A DNA stretch of 42,025 nucleotides, taken from Helicobacteraceae bacterium (GTDB lineage: Bacteria; Campylobacterota; Campylobacteria; Campylobacterales; Sulfurimonadaceae). The DNA lies in NCBI GenBank assembly GCA_947498025.1, contig CANMJR010000026.1, positions 1 to 42,025 of the forward strand, given 5' to 3'. The translations under genes and the position numbers were made by a program. The notes beneath the pieces are model-generated. The model was not told the origin of the DNA, searched no databases, and worked only from the letters and a program-made list of their open reading frames with translations. Below, one piece after another: positions 27,773 through 36,754 of the stretch; the stretch's first letter is position 1, and every line of letters starts with the position of its first letter.

Positions 27773-29594
27773 AATGAATATTAAATCAAAAACAATACAA
27801 GAATTGGGTGAACTTTGCCAAGAGATTCGCTTCGAGATTTTAAGAGTTGTGAGCAAAAATGGCGGACATCTGAGCTCAACTTTGGGCGCAACAGAGCTTA
27901 TTGTTGCCATGCACAAAGTTTTCGATTCAAAAAAAGACCCTTTTATATTTGATGTTTCTCACCAATCCTATGCACATAAACTTCTAACTCAAAGATGGAA
28001 AGCATTTGATACTCTGCGTCAATTTAACGGACTAAGCGGATATACAAAACCAAATGAGTCGGAAGATGACTATTTTGTAGCAGGGCATAGTTCTACTTCT
28101 ATCTCTCTGGGCGTCGGCGCTGCAAAAGCAATCGCCCTCAAAGGCGAGCAAAAAGAGAGAATTCCCGTGGTGGTAATCGGCGACGGCTCAATGACTGCCG
28201 GCATGGTTTATGAAGCACTCAATGAGTTAGGCGATAGAAAATACCCGATGGTTATCATACTCAACGATAACGAAATGAGCATTTCAAAGCCAATCGGTGC
28301 GATTAGCCGTATGTTGAGTTCTGCCATGGCTGGACCTTTCTATCAGAGATTCAAAAAAAATATTGAAAATTTTGTCGATAATTTTGGTGAGGGTGCGCAC
28401 TATATGGCAAAAAAAATGGAGGAGAGTCTCAAACTCATTACTCCTGGAATTATGTTTGAAGAGATGGGAATCGACTACATTGGACCCGTTGACGGACATA
28501 ATCTAAAATCACTCGTCGAGATTTTACAAATAGCAAAAAATCTTGGCAAACCGGTTATTGTCCATGCACAAACTCTTAAAGGAAAGGGCTATCAGATAGC
28601 CGAGGGCAAAGAGGAAAAGTGGCATGGTGTGGGACCTTTTGATTTAGACAGCGGAGATTCTTCTAAAAAAAGTTCTACAAAAAGTGCAACACAGATTTAT
28701 TCAGAAGCGCTCATGCACCTTGCAAAACATAATGATAAAATAGTCGGTGCAACGGCCGCCATGCCAAGCGGAACGGGACTGAGTGAACTTATAGAAGCGT
28801 ATCCAGATAGATTTTGGGATGTAGCAATTGCGGAGCAACATGCAGTTACATCTATGTCCGCCATGGCAAAAGAGGGGTTTAAGCCCTTCTGTACAATCTA
28901 TTCAACTTTTTTGCAAAGAGGGTATGACCAAATAATTCACGATACATGCATAATGGATTTGCCGGTTGTTTTTGCACTTGACAGAGCCGGAATTGTCGGA
29001 GAGGACGGAGAGACGCATCAGGGTGTTTTTGACATCTCATTTTTGCGAGCCATTCCAAACATGACTCTTTTTGCTCCAAGAGATGAGAAGAGTTTTCATC
29101 AGGCTATGGCATTTGCTGCCCAGTATAGTCACCCATGCTCCCTTCGCTATCCAAGAGGTTCATTTATACCGACGGATTTTCCGGAGTCTCTGCCATTTGA
29201 GCTTTCAAAGTCGCAGCTTCTTCGCTCAAACGACAGTAACATACTTTTTATCGGTTACGGTAACGGAGTAGGTCGTGCGTATGAGACTGCAAAGCTGATG
29301 GAGCAAGAGGTGAGTATTTTAGATTTACGCTTTGTAAAACCGCTCGATGAAGAGATACTAAAAACTCTTGCATCCAAACATAAGAAGTGGTTTGTTTTTT
29401 CAGATAGCTCTAAAATGGGTGGAGTCGGAAGTGCGTTGTTAGAGTTTTTGTCACATGAGAAGATTCAAGATGTAGCACTTGTGAGCTTTGAGTACAGTGA
29501 TGCTTTTATTACGCATGGCAACACAAAAAAGGTAGAGGAGTCGTTAGGACTTCTCCCGCAACAATTAGCCAAAAAAGTTTTAGAACTGATATAA
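27765..29594 (+). CDS. dxs: 1-deoxy-D-xylulose-5-phosphate synthase
   Basis: This 609-residue thiamine-diphosphate enzyme joins pyruvate and glyceraldehyde 3-phosphate in the MEP isoprenoid pathway. GDGSMTAGM (near residue 150) with NDNEMSIS is the cofactor-binding motif. GPVDGHN, the catalytic Glu in AIAEQHAVT, DRAGIVGEDGETHQG and a C-terminal transketolase domain follow. I take the GTG at 27765, nine bases after GAGGG, although the ATG at 27774 (MNIKSKT) is possible. Its place at the end of the flagellar run is conserved, to my recollection, in Campylobacter. Confidence 0.95.
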   Translation: MNRMNIKSKTIQELGELCQEIRFEILRVVSKNGGHLSSTLGATELIVAMHKVFDSKKDPFIFDVSHQSYAHKLLTQRWKAFDTLRQFNGLSGYTKPNESEDDYFVAGHSSTSISLGVGAAKAIALKGEQKERIPVVVIGDGSMTAGMVYEALNELGDRKYPMVIILNDNEMSISKPIGAISRMLSSAMAGPFYQRFKKNIENFVDNFGEGAHYMAKKMEESLKLITPGIMFEEMGIDYIGPVDGHNLKSLVEILQIAKNLGKPVIVHAQTLKGKGYQIAEGKEEKWHGVGPFDLDSGDSSKKSSTKSATQIYSEALMHLAKHNDKIVGATAAMPSGTGLSELIEAYPDRFWDVAIAEQHAVTSMSAMAKEGFKPFCTIYSTFLQRGYDQIIHDTCIMDLPVVFALDRAGIVGEDGETHQGVFDISFLRAIPNMTLFAPRDEKSFHQAMAFAAQYSHPCSLRYPRGSFIPTDFPESLPFELSKSQLLRSNDSNILFIGYGNGVGRAYETAKLMEQEVSILDLRFVKPLDEEILKTLASKHKKWFVFSDSSKMGGVGSALLEFLSHEKIQDVALVSFEYSDAFITHGNTKKVEESLGLLPQQLAKKVLELI

Positions 29595-29626
29595 AATTAC
29601 AAATACTATAAAATGAAGGCATAACA

Positions 29627-32600
29627 ATGGAGTCTATCTCTTTAAAATCAATTCTCTCGCATGCCAGTATCTGCATGGGTTCAGGTCAAACGGTGGCCGG
29701 AGCTCTTGAAGTCATGTCCTTAAACTCTATAAGTTCTGTAGTTATTGTAGATGGACAAAGCCATCCTGTCGGAATATTTACCGAGTACGATGCACTTCGC
29801 ATAGTCGCAGAAAAAATAGATACGCAAAAAATATTATCTGAGGAGATGACGCCCGACCCTTTATGTGTATCAGAAACACTCAATATCCACGATGCTTATA
29901 CCATAATGGAAAACAAAGGGTACCGTCACCTTGTGGTAGTGGATGCAGATAAAAAGTTTGTTGGAATTGTAAGCGAGGGAGATTTTATCCGTCATATCAG
30001 CTTTAAAGAGTTGAACAAATTTAGTAGAATCTCTGATATCATAAGCAGCTCTCCTCTAGTAATCAATAATAATACGACTATAGTAGAGACAGCGATGCTT
30101 ATGAAGAGCCACAAATGTGATTATGCTATTGTTCTTGACCATCATGCACATCCGATAGGTTTAATTACGGAGCGCGATATTGCGCAATGGCATACGAGAG
30201 ACAAAGATATTGCAGATAAAACTATTGAGTCAATCTTGCAAGCTGATTTTAAAGTGATAAAAGAGGATATTTTTATACATGAAGCAGTGACGCAGATGAA
30301 GAAACATGGGGTTCATCAACTTATAGTGGTGGATGAATTGCAAAATTTGGTTGGAATGATAAGTCGTCATGATCTGCTTCTTGCTATACACGGAAGTTAT
30401 TTTGAGCATTTAATAAAGTCAATCGAGCAAAAAAATAATACTATTTCCAAGCTTGATAAGCAAAAAAAAGAACTCACAGAACAAAAAATATTTTTCCATA
30501 CACTTATAAATACTATTCCGGATTTGATATGGCTTAAAGATACAAATGGTATATATCTGGCATGTAATGAGATGTTTGAACGCTTCTTTAATACAAAAGA
30601 GTCAGGAATTATCGGAAAAAGCGATTTTGATTTTGTGGATGCAAAGTTAGCCCGTTCTTTTCGTGAACAAGACAAAGCTGCAATAGTAGCAGGCGGTTCC
30701 CGAACAAACGATGAGTTTTTAAAATTTGGTGACGGAAGCCATGAAGGTTTTTTTGAAACAATAAAAACACCTATGAAAGATAGTAATTGCAAGGTGATTG
30801 GAGTTATCGGAATTGCACGCGATATTAGTGAGCGAAAACATAAAAATGAAGAGATAGCCAATATTCAAGCGCTGGCACATATCGGAACATGGGAGTGGGA
30901 CATTGAGCGGGATGAATTCTCCGGCAGTTCGGAAGCTTATAAAATTTTTGGAATAGAAGAGAAAAAAAAGATACCTTTTAGTGAGGTTATAAAACATTTT
31001 GCACCGGAGGATAAAGAGAGAGTTCAATATCAACTCTTTGATGCCTCTAAAAAAAGTAAAAGACATGCATCCATATATAAGGTACATGATATAAACGGCG
31101 GCTTTAAGTGGATTAAAACACACACGGAATTTCAATATGATAAAGAAAATAATCCGATAAAAGCTCTGGGGGTTTTTCAGGATTTTACAGAGCAGATAGA
31201 ACATGAAAATGAGATAATTCGCAAAGATAATGATATAGGAAATGTACAAAAATTGGCGAAAATTGGGAGTTGGAGGCTCAATGTAGAAAATAATATTTTG
31301 GAATGGTCCGATGAAACGTATAGAATTTTCGGAGTCTCAAAAGATATCCCACTTACCTACGGCTCTTTTTTGGAGCATATCCATCCAAATGATGTAGAAA
31401 TAGTTAATAACGCTTGGCAAGAGGCGTTAAGAGGGGCAAAATATGAAGTTGAACATCGCATTATTGTAAAAAATGAGACAAAATGGGTAAAAGAGTATGC
31501 TAGACTCGAAACAGATGCGTCCGGAAAACTTTTTGCAGGAATTGGAATGGTTCAAGATATTACGGAGCAAAAACTTTATCAAGAAAAACTTGAAACACTT
31601 GCAAACTATGACTCTTTGACGGGATTGGCAAATCGTACTCTTTTGATGTCGCATCTGCAAAATTCGATAGAACAGGCAAAGCGTAACAAAACACAGATAG
31701 CACTTCTTGTGTTTGATTTGGATCGTTTTAAAGATATAAATGACAGTTACGGACACAATTCCGGGGATGAGTTGCTTCAACATATCGCCGGTACTTTTTC
31801 TTCGCGTTTGAGAGAAGGAGACATGGTCGGTCGTATCGGTGGAGATGAATTTGCCGTTGTTTTGGAGAATTTAGCACATCCTGAGGATGCGGGACGACTT
31901 GCATCCGAGATGATTCATACTCTCTCATTAGATTATAAGTTGTCCGCTAGATCTGTAATCCATGTCGGGGTAAGCGCCGGAATAGCACTTTACCCTGAGG
32001 ATGGAACAAATGCTTCAGACCTTCTGCAACACTCTGACGCGGCACTTTATAAATCAAAAGCGGATGGACGCGGAACGTATAGCTACTACACGGATGAGCT
32101 TACAGAGTTGGCGCGTAAACGAATAGAGTGTGAGAATGATTTACGCCGTGCTATTGAGAAGAATGAGTTTGAAGTCTATTATCAGCCGCAAGTTCATATC
32201 GCTTCAGAGCGCATCCTTGGGGCTGAAGCGTTAGTGCGATGGAATCATCCGCAAAAAGGGCTTGTCCCTCCAATAGAGTTTATTCCGATTGCTGAGGAAC
32301 TCGGACTTATAAGCAGTATTGGGGAGTGGGTTTTAAATGAGACATGCAGACAGGGCAAGATTTGGATGGACAAAGGGTACCGTTTAACATTAGCCGTAAA
32401 TATATCAGCGCATCAAGTTCGTTTTCAGAATATCCCGTTAATGGTAGAACAAGCTCTCAAAATGAGCGGATATAAAGCAAATTATCTGGAGTTGGAACTG
32501 ACAGAGAGTGCTTTGATGCAGAGAGAAGAAGAGACGGTCGAGATGCTCCATTTACTTCGGGCAAAGGGAATTCGCTTGGCGATTGATGATTTTGGCACAG

Positions 32601-32878
32601 GCTACTCATCTTTGAGTTATCTCAAACGATTTCCTATTGATGTACTCAAAATAGACAAAAGTTTTGTAGATGATATCCCTTATGATATGGACGACATGGC
32701 AATAGTAAGTGCAATTATTGCCATGGGAGAGGCCCTTGGATTTCAGCTCCTAGCCGAGGGCGTAGAGAGGGAAGACCAGCTAGAGTTTTTAAAGGAGAAA
32801 GGGTGCACGATGTTTCAGGGATACCTCAAAAGTAAACCTGTCCCTGCGGCGGAGTTTGAAAAACTTTTGCAAGGCTGA
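29627..32878 (+). CDS. CBS-PAS-GGDEF-EAL signalling protein (c-di-GMP turnover)
   Basis: This 1083-residue cytoplasmic protein has no membrane segment. Four CBS repeats (about residues 8-265, two Bateman modules) are followed by a coiled coil, three PAS domains with PAC tails (about 285-410, 415-525, 535-645), GGDEF (GGDEF at 738-742, inhibitory RxxD as REGD five residues before), and EAL (EAL at 867-869, with DDFGTGYSSL and ELTESAL). Both catalytic signatures look intact, so it could make and degrade c-di-GMP, with one activity perhaps dominant. CBS modules commonly bind adenine nucleotides, suggesting energy-charge input. It stands alone, three bases from the convergent pgeF. Confidence 0.9.
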   Translation: MESISLKSILSHASICMGSGQTVAGALEVMSLNSISSVVIVDGQSHPVGIFTEYDALRIVAEKIDTQKILSEEMTPDPLCVSETLNIHDAYTIMENKGYRHLVVVDADKKFVGIVSEGDFIRHISFKELNKFSRISDIISSSPLVINNNTTIVETAMLMKSHKCDYAIVLDHHAHPIGLITERDIAQWHTRDKDIADKTIESILQADFKVIKEDIFIHEAVTQMKKHGVHQLIVVDELQNLVGMISRHDLLLAIHGSYFEHLIKSIEQKNNTISKLDKQKKELTEQKIFFHTLINTIPDLIWLKDTNGIYLACNEMFERFFNTKESGIIGKSDFDFVDAKLARSFREQDKAAIVAGGSRTNDEFLKFGDGSHEGFFETIKTPMKDSNCKVIGVIGIARDISERKHKNEEIANIQALAHIGTWEWDIERDEFSGSSEAYKIFGIEEKKKIPFSEVIKHFAPEDKERVQYQLFDASKKSKRHASIYKVHDINGGFKWIKTHTEFQYDKENNPIKALGVFQDFTEQIEHENEIIRKDNDIGNVQKLAKIGSWRLNVENNILEWSDETYRIFGVSKDIPLTYGSFLEHIHPNDVEIVNNAWQEALRGAKYEVEHRIIVKNETKWVKEYARLETDASGKLFAGIGMVQDITEQKLYQEKLETLANYDSLTGLANRTLLMSHLQNSIEQAKRNKTQIALLVFDLDRFKDINDSYGHNSGDELLQHIAGTFSSRLREGDMVGRIGGDEFAVVLENLAHPEDAGRLASEMIHTLSLDYKLSARSVIHVGVSAGIALYPEDGTNASDLLQHSDAALYKSKADGRGTYSYYTDELTELARKRIECENDLRRAIEKNEFEVYYQPQVHIASERILGAEALVRWNHPQKGLVPPIEFIPIAEELGLISSIGEWVLNETCRQGKIWMDKGYRLTLAVNISAHQVRFQNIPLMVEQALKMSGYKANYLELELTESALMQREEETVEMLHLLRAKGIRLAIDDFGTGYSSLSYLKRFPIDVLKIDKSFVDDIPYDMDDMAIVSAIIAMGEALGFQLLAEGVEREDQLEFLKEKGCTMFQGYLKSKPVPAAEFEKLLQG

Positions 32879-32881
32879 TTT

Positions 32882-33634
32882 TTACTTCAGCATCAAAACT
32901 CCGGCAAACCTTCCAGTCACTCCACTCGCCCTGTACGAGAAGTAGGTTTCGTTTTTACAGCATGTACACTCATCAGAAATCTCAAGATTCTTTTTTGTTA
33001 TTCCACATGCTAAAAGTTGTGTTTGCAAAATCTTGCCCACATCAAGATAAAAGCTGCCATCTCTTGTGTTCACTGCATACTTCAAACCGATTGCACATGC
33101 CTCATCGTAAATCTCTTGCCCAACTTCATAGCAACATACGCCGATACTTGCACCTACAGTTACATAAATATTTTGTGGCTCACATGCAAACTCGTTCATA
33201 AAACAATCAACAACCTTTTTGACAATATTGCTAAATGCTCCGGCTCTGCCTGCATGTGCAACTGCTATCACTTTTTGTACATCATCATAAAAAAGCAGAG
33301 GCGAACAATCCGCTACCATCACCATGAGCGGTCTGTTTTTTTTGTTTGTAATAAGAGCATCGCAGCTTTTTGGTGTGAAAAAATCATCATCTTTTTTTAC
33401 CACATGAACTAAATTTGAGTGAATCTGTTTCATGTGAACAAGCGAATTTTTTTCATACCCCAGCGCTTTGGCAAGGAGTTCATGGTTTGTCTCCACAAGT
33501 TGAGCATCATCGCCCACATGCCAGGCAAGATTTAAAGAGTCATAAGGTTTTTGGCTTACTCCTCCATATTTTGTGGTAAAAGCGTGTTCGAGGTTTGAAA
33601 AGCTGTGAAATAAGTTACTTTTTTTTGTTTGCAT
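32882..33634 (-). CDS. pgeF: Peptidoglycan editing factor / YfiH-family purine nucleoside phosphorylase
   Basis: This 250-residue protein belongs to the YfiH/LACC1 (Cu-polyphenol oxidase-like) family. Signatures are the VADCSPLLFYD segment, HAGRAGAF in place of the usual HAGWRG, VGASIGVCCYEVG, and a C-terminal CTCCKNETYFSYRASGVTGR. Family members are described as purine nucleoside phosphorylase/adenosine deaminase enzymes or as peptidoglycan editing factors. The metal-ligand cysteine and histidines appear present. It converges with the GGDEF-EAL gene and diverges from ovoA. No Shine-Dalgarno is seen before the ATG, while a TATAAT lies six bases upstream, so a leaderless message is possible. 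Confidence 0.88.
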   Translation of the reverse strand: MQTKKSNLFHSFSNLEHAFTTKYGGVSQKPYDSLNLAWHVGDDAQLVETNHELLAKALGYEKNSLVHMKQIHSNLVHVVKKDDDFFTPKSCDALITNKKNRPLMVMVADCSPLLFYDDVQKVIAVAHAGRAGAFSNIVKKVVDCFMNEFACEPQNIYVTVGASIGVCCYEVGQEIYDEACAIGLKYAVNTRDGSFYLDVGKILQTQLLACGITKKNLEISDECTCCKNETYFSYRASGVTGRFAGVLMLK

Positions 33635-33639
33635 AAAAA

Positions 33640-33661
33640 ATTATAGCTAATTTGCTACAAT
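33640..33661. promoter_or_regulatory. Divergent candidate promoters between pgeF and ovoA
   Basis: On the minus strand TATAAT lies at 33640-33645, six bases from the pgeF ATG. On the plus strand TACAAT lies at 33656-33661, 27 bases before the ovoA TTG start, with AAAAGG at 33675-33680 as ribosome site. The two boxes share a 53-base gap and could affect each other. Prediction from sequence only. Confidence 0.4.
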
Positions 33662-33687
33662 AGAGAAATTAAAAAAAAGGCTTATTT

Positions 33688-35787
33688 TTGAGAGAGTTTA
33701 GTACATATTCGCCAGCGCTTGATGGGAACAATCCTGAATTAAAACGACAAGAGATACGAGACTATTTTCATAAAACTTTTGATTTGTTTGAAAAGATTTT
33801 TGAGCTTTTAAAAGAGGATGAGGTTTTTTACAAAAAATCGGAGCCGACGCGCCATCCTATGATATTCTATTTTGGACATACCGCAACCTTTTTTATTAAC
33901 AAACTCATCCTTATGAAAATAATAAAAGAGAGAATAAACCCAAATTTTGAATCCATTTTTGCCGTCGGCGTGGATGAAATGGTATGGGATGACCTTTCAC
34001 AAAGCAGCTACAAATGGCCAAAAGTGAGCGAAGTTCGAGAGTATCGGGCTAAAGTAAAAGTTTTAGTAGATGACCTCATAACCCACATGCCACTCACTCT
34101 GCCAATCACAGAAAACGACCACATGTGGATTGTTCTCATGGGCATTGAGCATGAACGCATCCATATTGAAACATCGCTCGTTCTTCATAGACAGATGCCC
34201 ATAGAGTTCATAAAAGAGGTGGCAGAGTTTACAATTTGCAACGAAGTGCTCAAAGCACCGCAAAACGTGATGCTGAGAATCCCCTCAAGTCATGTGCGAT
34301 TAGGCAAAGAAAAATCGCATAATCTTTACGGATGGGATAACGAATATGGAAATTATGAAGAAGAAGTGCAAGAGTTTAAAGCTTCAAAATATCTAGTAAG
34401 TAACGGCGAATTTATGGAGTTTGTAGAGAGTGGCGGGTATGAAAATAGAGAATTCTGGGATGATGAGGGGAAGAAATTTTTAGACATACGCAAAGCAAAA
34501 TATCCGCCATTCTGGGTTTTAGAAGAGGGAGAGTTTAAGTATAGAACACTTAACTCTCTCATTAAAATGCCGCAAAACTGGCCTGTCGATGTAAACGCAC
34601 TCGAAGCTGAGGCATTTTGCAGATATAAAAGTAAAAAAGAGGGAGTGACTTACAGCCTGCCAAGTGAAGCGGAGTTTAGAGCCATTTATGAACATGCAGG
34701 TTTGGTTGATTTGCCGAATTTTGATGACAAAACTGCAAACCTGAACTTTGCCCACTACTTCAGTGCATGTCCCGTTGATAAATTCTGCTTCAATGGCATA
34801 TGTGATGTGGTCGGAAATGTTTGGCAGTGGAGCAGAACCTCCTTTTTCGGCTTCGATGGCTTCGAAGTACACAAGGCGTATGATGACTTTTCCACTCCTA
34901 CTTTCGACAACAAACACGCCATCATAAAAGGCACTTCTTGGGCGAGCAGCGGTAATCTAATTATGAAACACGCCCGTTATGCATTCAGAAAACATTTCTA
35001 CCAAAACGCAGGTTTCAGATATGTGATTTCAAACACCAAGGAGACAATTGCGAGCGATATTTATGAGAGTGATGCGCTTGTCTCTCAATACTGTGAGTTT
35101 CAGTATGGAGATGAGCATTTTGGTGTGAAAAACTTTGCAGTCGAAAGTGCAAAAATAGCTTCAGAATTTGTGCAAAAGAAAACAAAAGCACTTGATTTGG
35201 GCTGTGCAACTGGAAGGGGGACTTTTGAGCTAGCAAAGAGCTTTGATAAGGTTGAAGGTATTGATTTTTCTGCCAGATTTATCGGCGTGGGTGTAAAACT
35301 CAAACATGAGGGTTATATTGCGTTCCATTCAAAAGAAGAGGGCAATTTAGTTTTAGATAAAAAAATTACAATAGAAGAACTCGGGTATGAAAAGTTAAAA
35401 GAGAGAGTCTCTTTTTGGCAGGGTGACGCATGTAATCTGAAACCTAATTTTACCGGTTACGATTTAATCTTAGCAACAAATCTCATAGACAGACTCTATC
35501 AGCCAAGACTGTTTTTAGAGACGATTGATGAGAGACTGAACAAGGACGGCATTTTAGTTATAACCTCTCCCTACACATGGCAAGAGAGCTCAACAAAAAA
35601 AGAGTTCTGGCTTGGCGGATATAAAGATGAAAGCGGCAAAGAGGTGAAAACTATGGATACGCTCAAAGAAATTTTAGGCAAAAAGTTTGAGCTTATTCAT
35701 CTGCAGGATTTGGAGTTTGTCATAAAAGAGACGCACAGAAAGTTTCAGCACAGCGTTGCAGAGGTGAGTGTTTGGAGGAAAAAATAA
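33688..35787 (+). CDS. ovoA: 5-histidylcysteine sulfoxide synthase / mercaptohistidine methyltransferase OvoA
   Basis: This 699-residue protein has the three-domain order of OvoA. A DinB-like N-terminal part carries the iron triad motif HX3HXE (His155, His159, Glu161 in EHERIHIE). An FGE-sulfatase/ergothioneine-synthase-like middle domain contains VVGNVWQWSRT and ends with NAGFRYVI. A C-terminal SAM methyltransferase has DLGCATGRG at about 503-511. OvoA joins Cys and His oxidatively and later N-methylates the mercaptohistidine to give ovothiol A. Start is TTG, seven bases after AAAAGG, giving the N-terminus MREFSTYSPAL. The partner lyase OvoB is not adjacent, but a PatB-like C-S lyase lies beyond the restriction island. 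Confidence 0.9.
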   Translation: MREFSTYSPALDGNNPELKRQEIRDYFHKTFDLFEKIFELLKEDEVFYKKSEPTRHPMIFYFGHTATFFINKLILMKIIKERINPNFESIFAVGVDEMVWDDLSQSSYKWPKVSEVREYRAKVKVLVDDLITHMPLTLPITENDHMWIVLMGIEHERIHIETSLVLHRQMPIEFIKEVAEFTICNEVLKAPQNVMLRIPSSHVRLGKEKSHNLYGWDNEYGNYEEEVQEFKASKYLVSNGEFMEFVESGGYENREFWDDEGKKFLDIRKAKYPPFWVLEEGEFKYRTLNSLIKMPQNWPVDVNALEAEAFCRYKSKKEGVTYSLPSEAEFRAIYEHAGLVDLPNFDDKTANLNFAHYFSACPVDKFCFNGICDVVGNVWQWSRTSFFGFDGFEVHKAYDDFSTPTFDNKHAIIKGTSWASSGNLIMKHARYAFRKHFYQNAGFRYVISNTKETIASDIYESDALVSQYCEFQYGDEHFGVKNFAVESAKIASEFVQKKTKALDLGCATGRGTFELAKSFDKVEGIDFSARFIGVGVKLKHEGYIAFHSKEEGNLVLDKKITIEELGYEKLKERVSFWQGDACNLKPNFTGYDLILATNLIDRLYQPRLFLETIDERLNKDGILVITSPYTWQESSTKKEFWLGGYKDESGKEVKTMDTLKEILGKKFELIHLQDLEFVIKETHRKFQHSVAEVSVWRKK

Positions 35788-35855
35788 AAAGATTTGCAAA
35801 ATGACATATTCTTATATTGTTGCATCAAAAAACAGTACTATACAAAATTAAAAGC

Positions 35856-35861
35856 TATAAT
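35856..35861 (+). promoter_or_regulatory. Candidate -10 box of the restriction-modification operon
   Basis: TATAAT, in the context AGCTATAATTTT, lies 26 bases before the TTG start of the endonuclease gene, and GACGGGGG just before the start provides a G-rich ribosome site. The 100-base gap after ovoA holds no gene. Confidence 0.45.
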
Positions 35862-35887
35862 TTTAAAAAAGTGACGGGGGTCGAAAG

Positions 35888-36754
35888 TTGTCAAATATAA
35901 TCAAAGCTTTTGTAAATATTGTGAATAATTATCAAACTACCGTAAACCAAGTGACTAACGGAAATAATAGAGTAAACAACATGGGTGAAGGTTTAGAGAG
36001 CCTGATAAAAGATGCTTTTGCCGGTACTACGAATGAAACAAATGAACAAAATAGACTCGAAATTTTTTCAAGAGTTTACTCTTACAGTGGGAACAAAAAC
36101 AATCCACCGGATCTGATTTTAAGAAACAGCGATGCCATAGAGATTAAAAAGTTAGAATCTCACAACACTGCAATAGCACTCAACAGTTCCTATCCAAAAG
36201 CAAAGCTTTTTTCAGATAGTACGATGATTACGACCGCTTGTAGAAATTGTGAAACATGGACTCAAAAAGATATGCTTTATGTTATAGGTCATGTACCTAA
36301 AAATACAAATCAGTTAAAGTCATTGTGGCTTGTTTACGGAGACTGTTTTTGTGCCGATAAAGAGATTTATGAAAGAATAAAAGATACCATTTCAAATGGC
36401 ATCACTTCAATTCCTAATGTCGAATTTACAGAGACTAATGAACTTGCAAAAGTTAAAAAAGTTGACCCGCTAGGAGTTACAGACTTCCGCATCCGTGGCA
36501 TGTGGCATATAGAAAACCCTACTAAAATTTTCAGCTATCTTTATCAATACGATAATACAAAATCTTTTCAGCTTATTTGTCTCATGAAAAAAGAAAAGTA
36601 TGAATCATTACCGCTTGAAGACAGAGAAGCAATAGAAAATTTTGAGAATGAAAATGTGAGTGTTGTGGATGTTAGGATTAAAAATCCAAATAATCCTGTT
36701 CAGTTGATGGATGGGAAGTTGTTGGTGTTTAAGGCGCAAGGAGAAGCACAATGA
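35888..36754 (+). CDS. NgoPII-family type II restriction endonuclease
   Basis: This 288-residue protein matches my memory of the NgoPII endonuclease family: GEGLESLIKDAFAGT near residues 33-47, NNPPDLILRNSDAIEIKKLES around 75-95 with the PD-x(n)-E-x-K nuclease centre (PPD ... EIKK), a C-x2-C-type ACRNCETWTQKDM, and RIRGMWHIENP. NgoPII cuts GGCC, and the nearby methyltransferase resembles GGCC enzymes, so I infer the same site. The start is TTG, eight bases after GGGGG. It overlaps the next gene by four bases (ATGA), so the operon is R-orphan-M. Confidence 0.8.
   Translation: MSNIIKAFVNIVNNYQTTVNQVTNGNNRVNNMGEGLESLIKDAFAGTTNETNEQNRLEIFSRVYSYSGNKNNPPDLILRNSDAIEIKKLESHNTAIALNSSYPKAKLFSDSTMITTACRNCETWTQKDMLYVIGHVPKNTNQLKSLWLVYGDCFCADKEIYERIKDTISNGITSIPNVEFTETNELAKVKKVDPLGVTDFRIRGMWHIENPTKIFSYLYQYDNTKSFQLICLMKKEKYESLPLEDREAIENFENENVSVVDVRIKNPNNPVQLMDGKLLVFKAQGEAQ

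Noticed and set aside
30719-31249. A 176-codon minus-strand frame inside the CBS-PAS-GGDEF-EAL gene
   Set aside because: It is opposite to intact PAS domains, has no ribosome site, and its hydrophobic composition comes from the antisense of charged codons.
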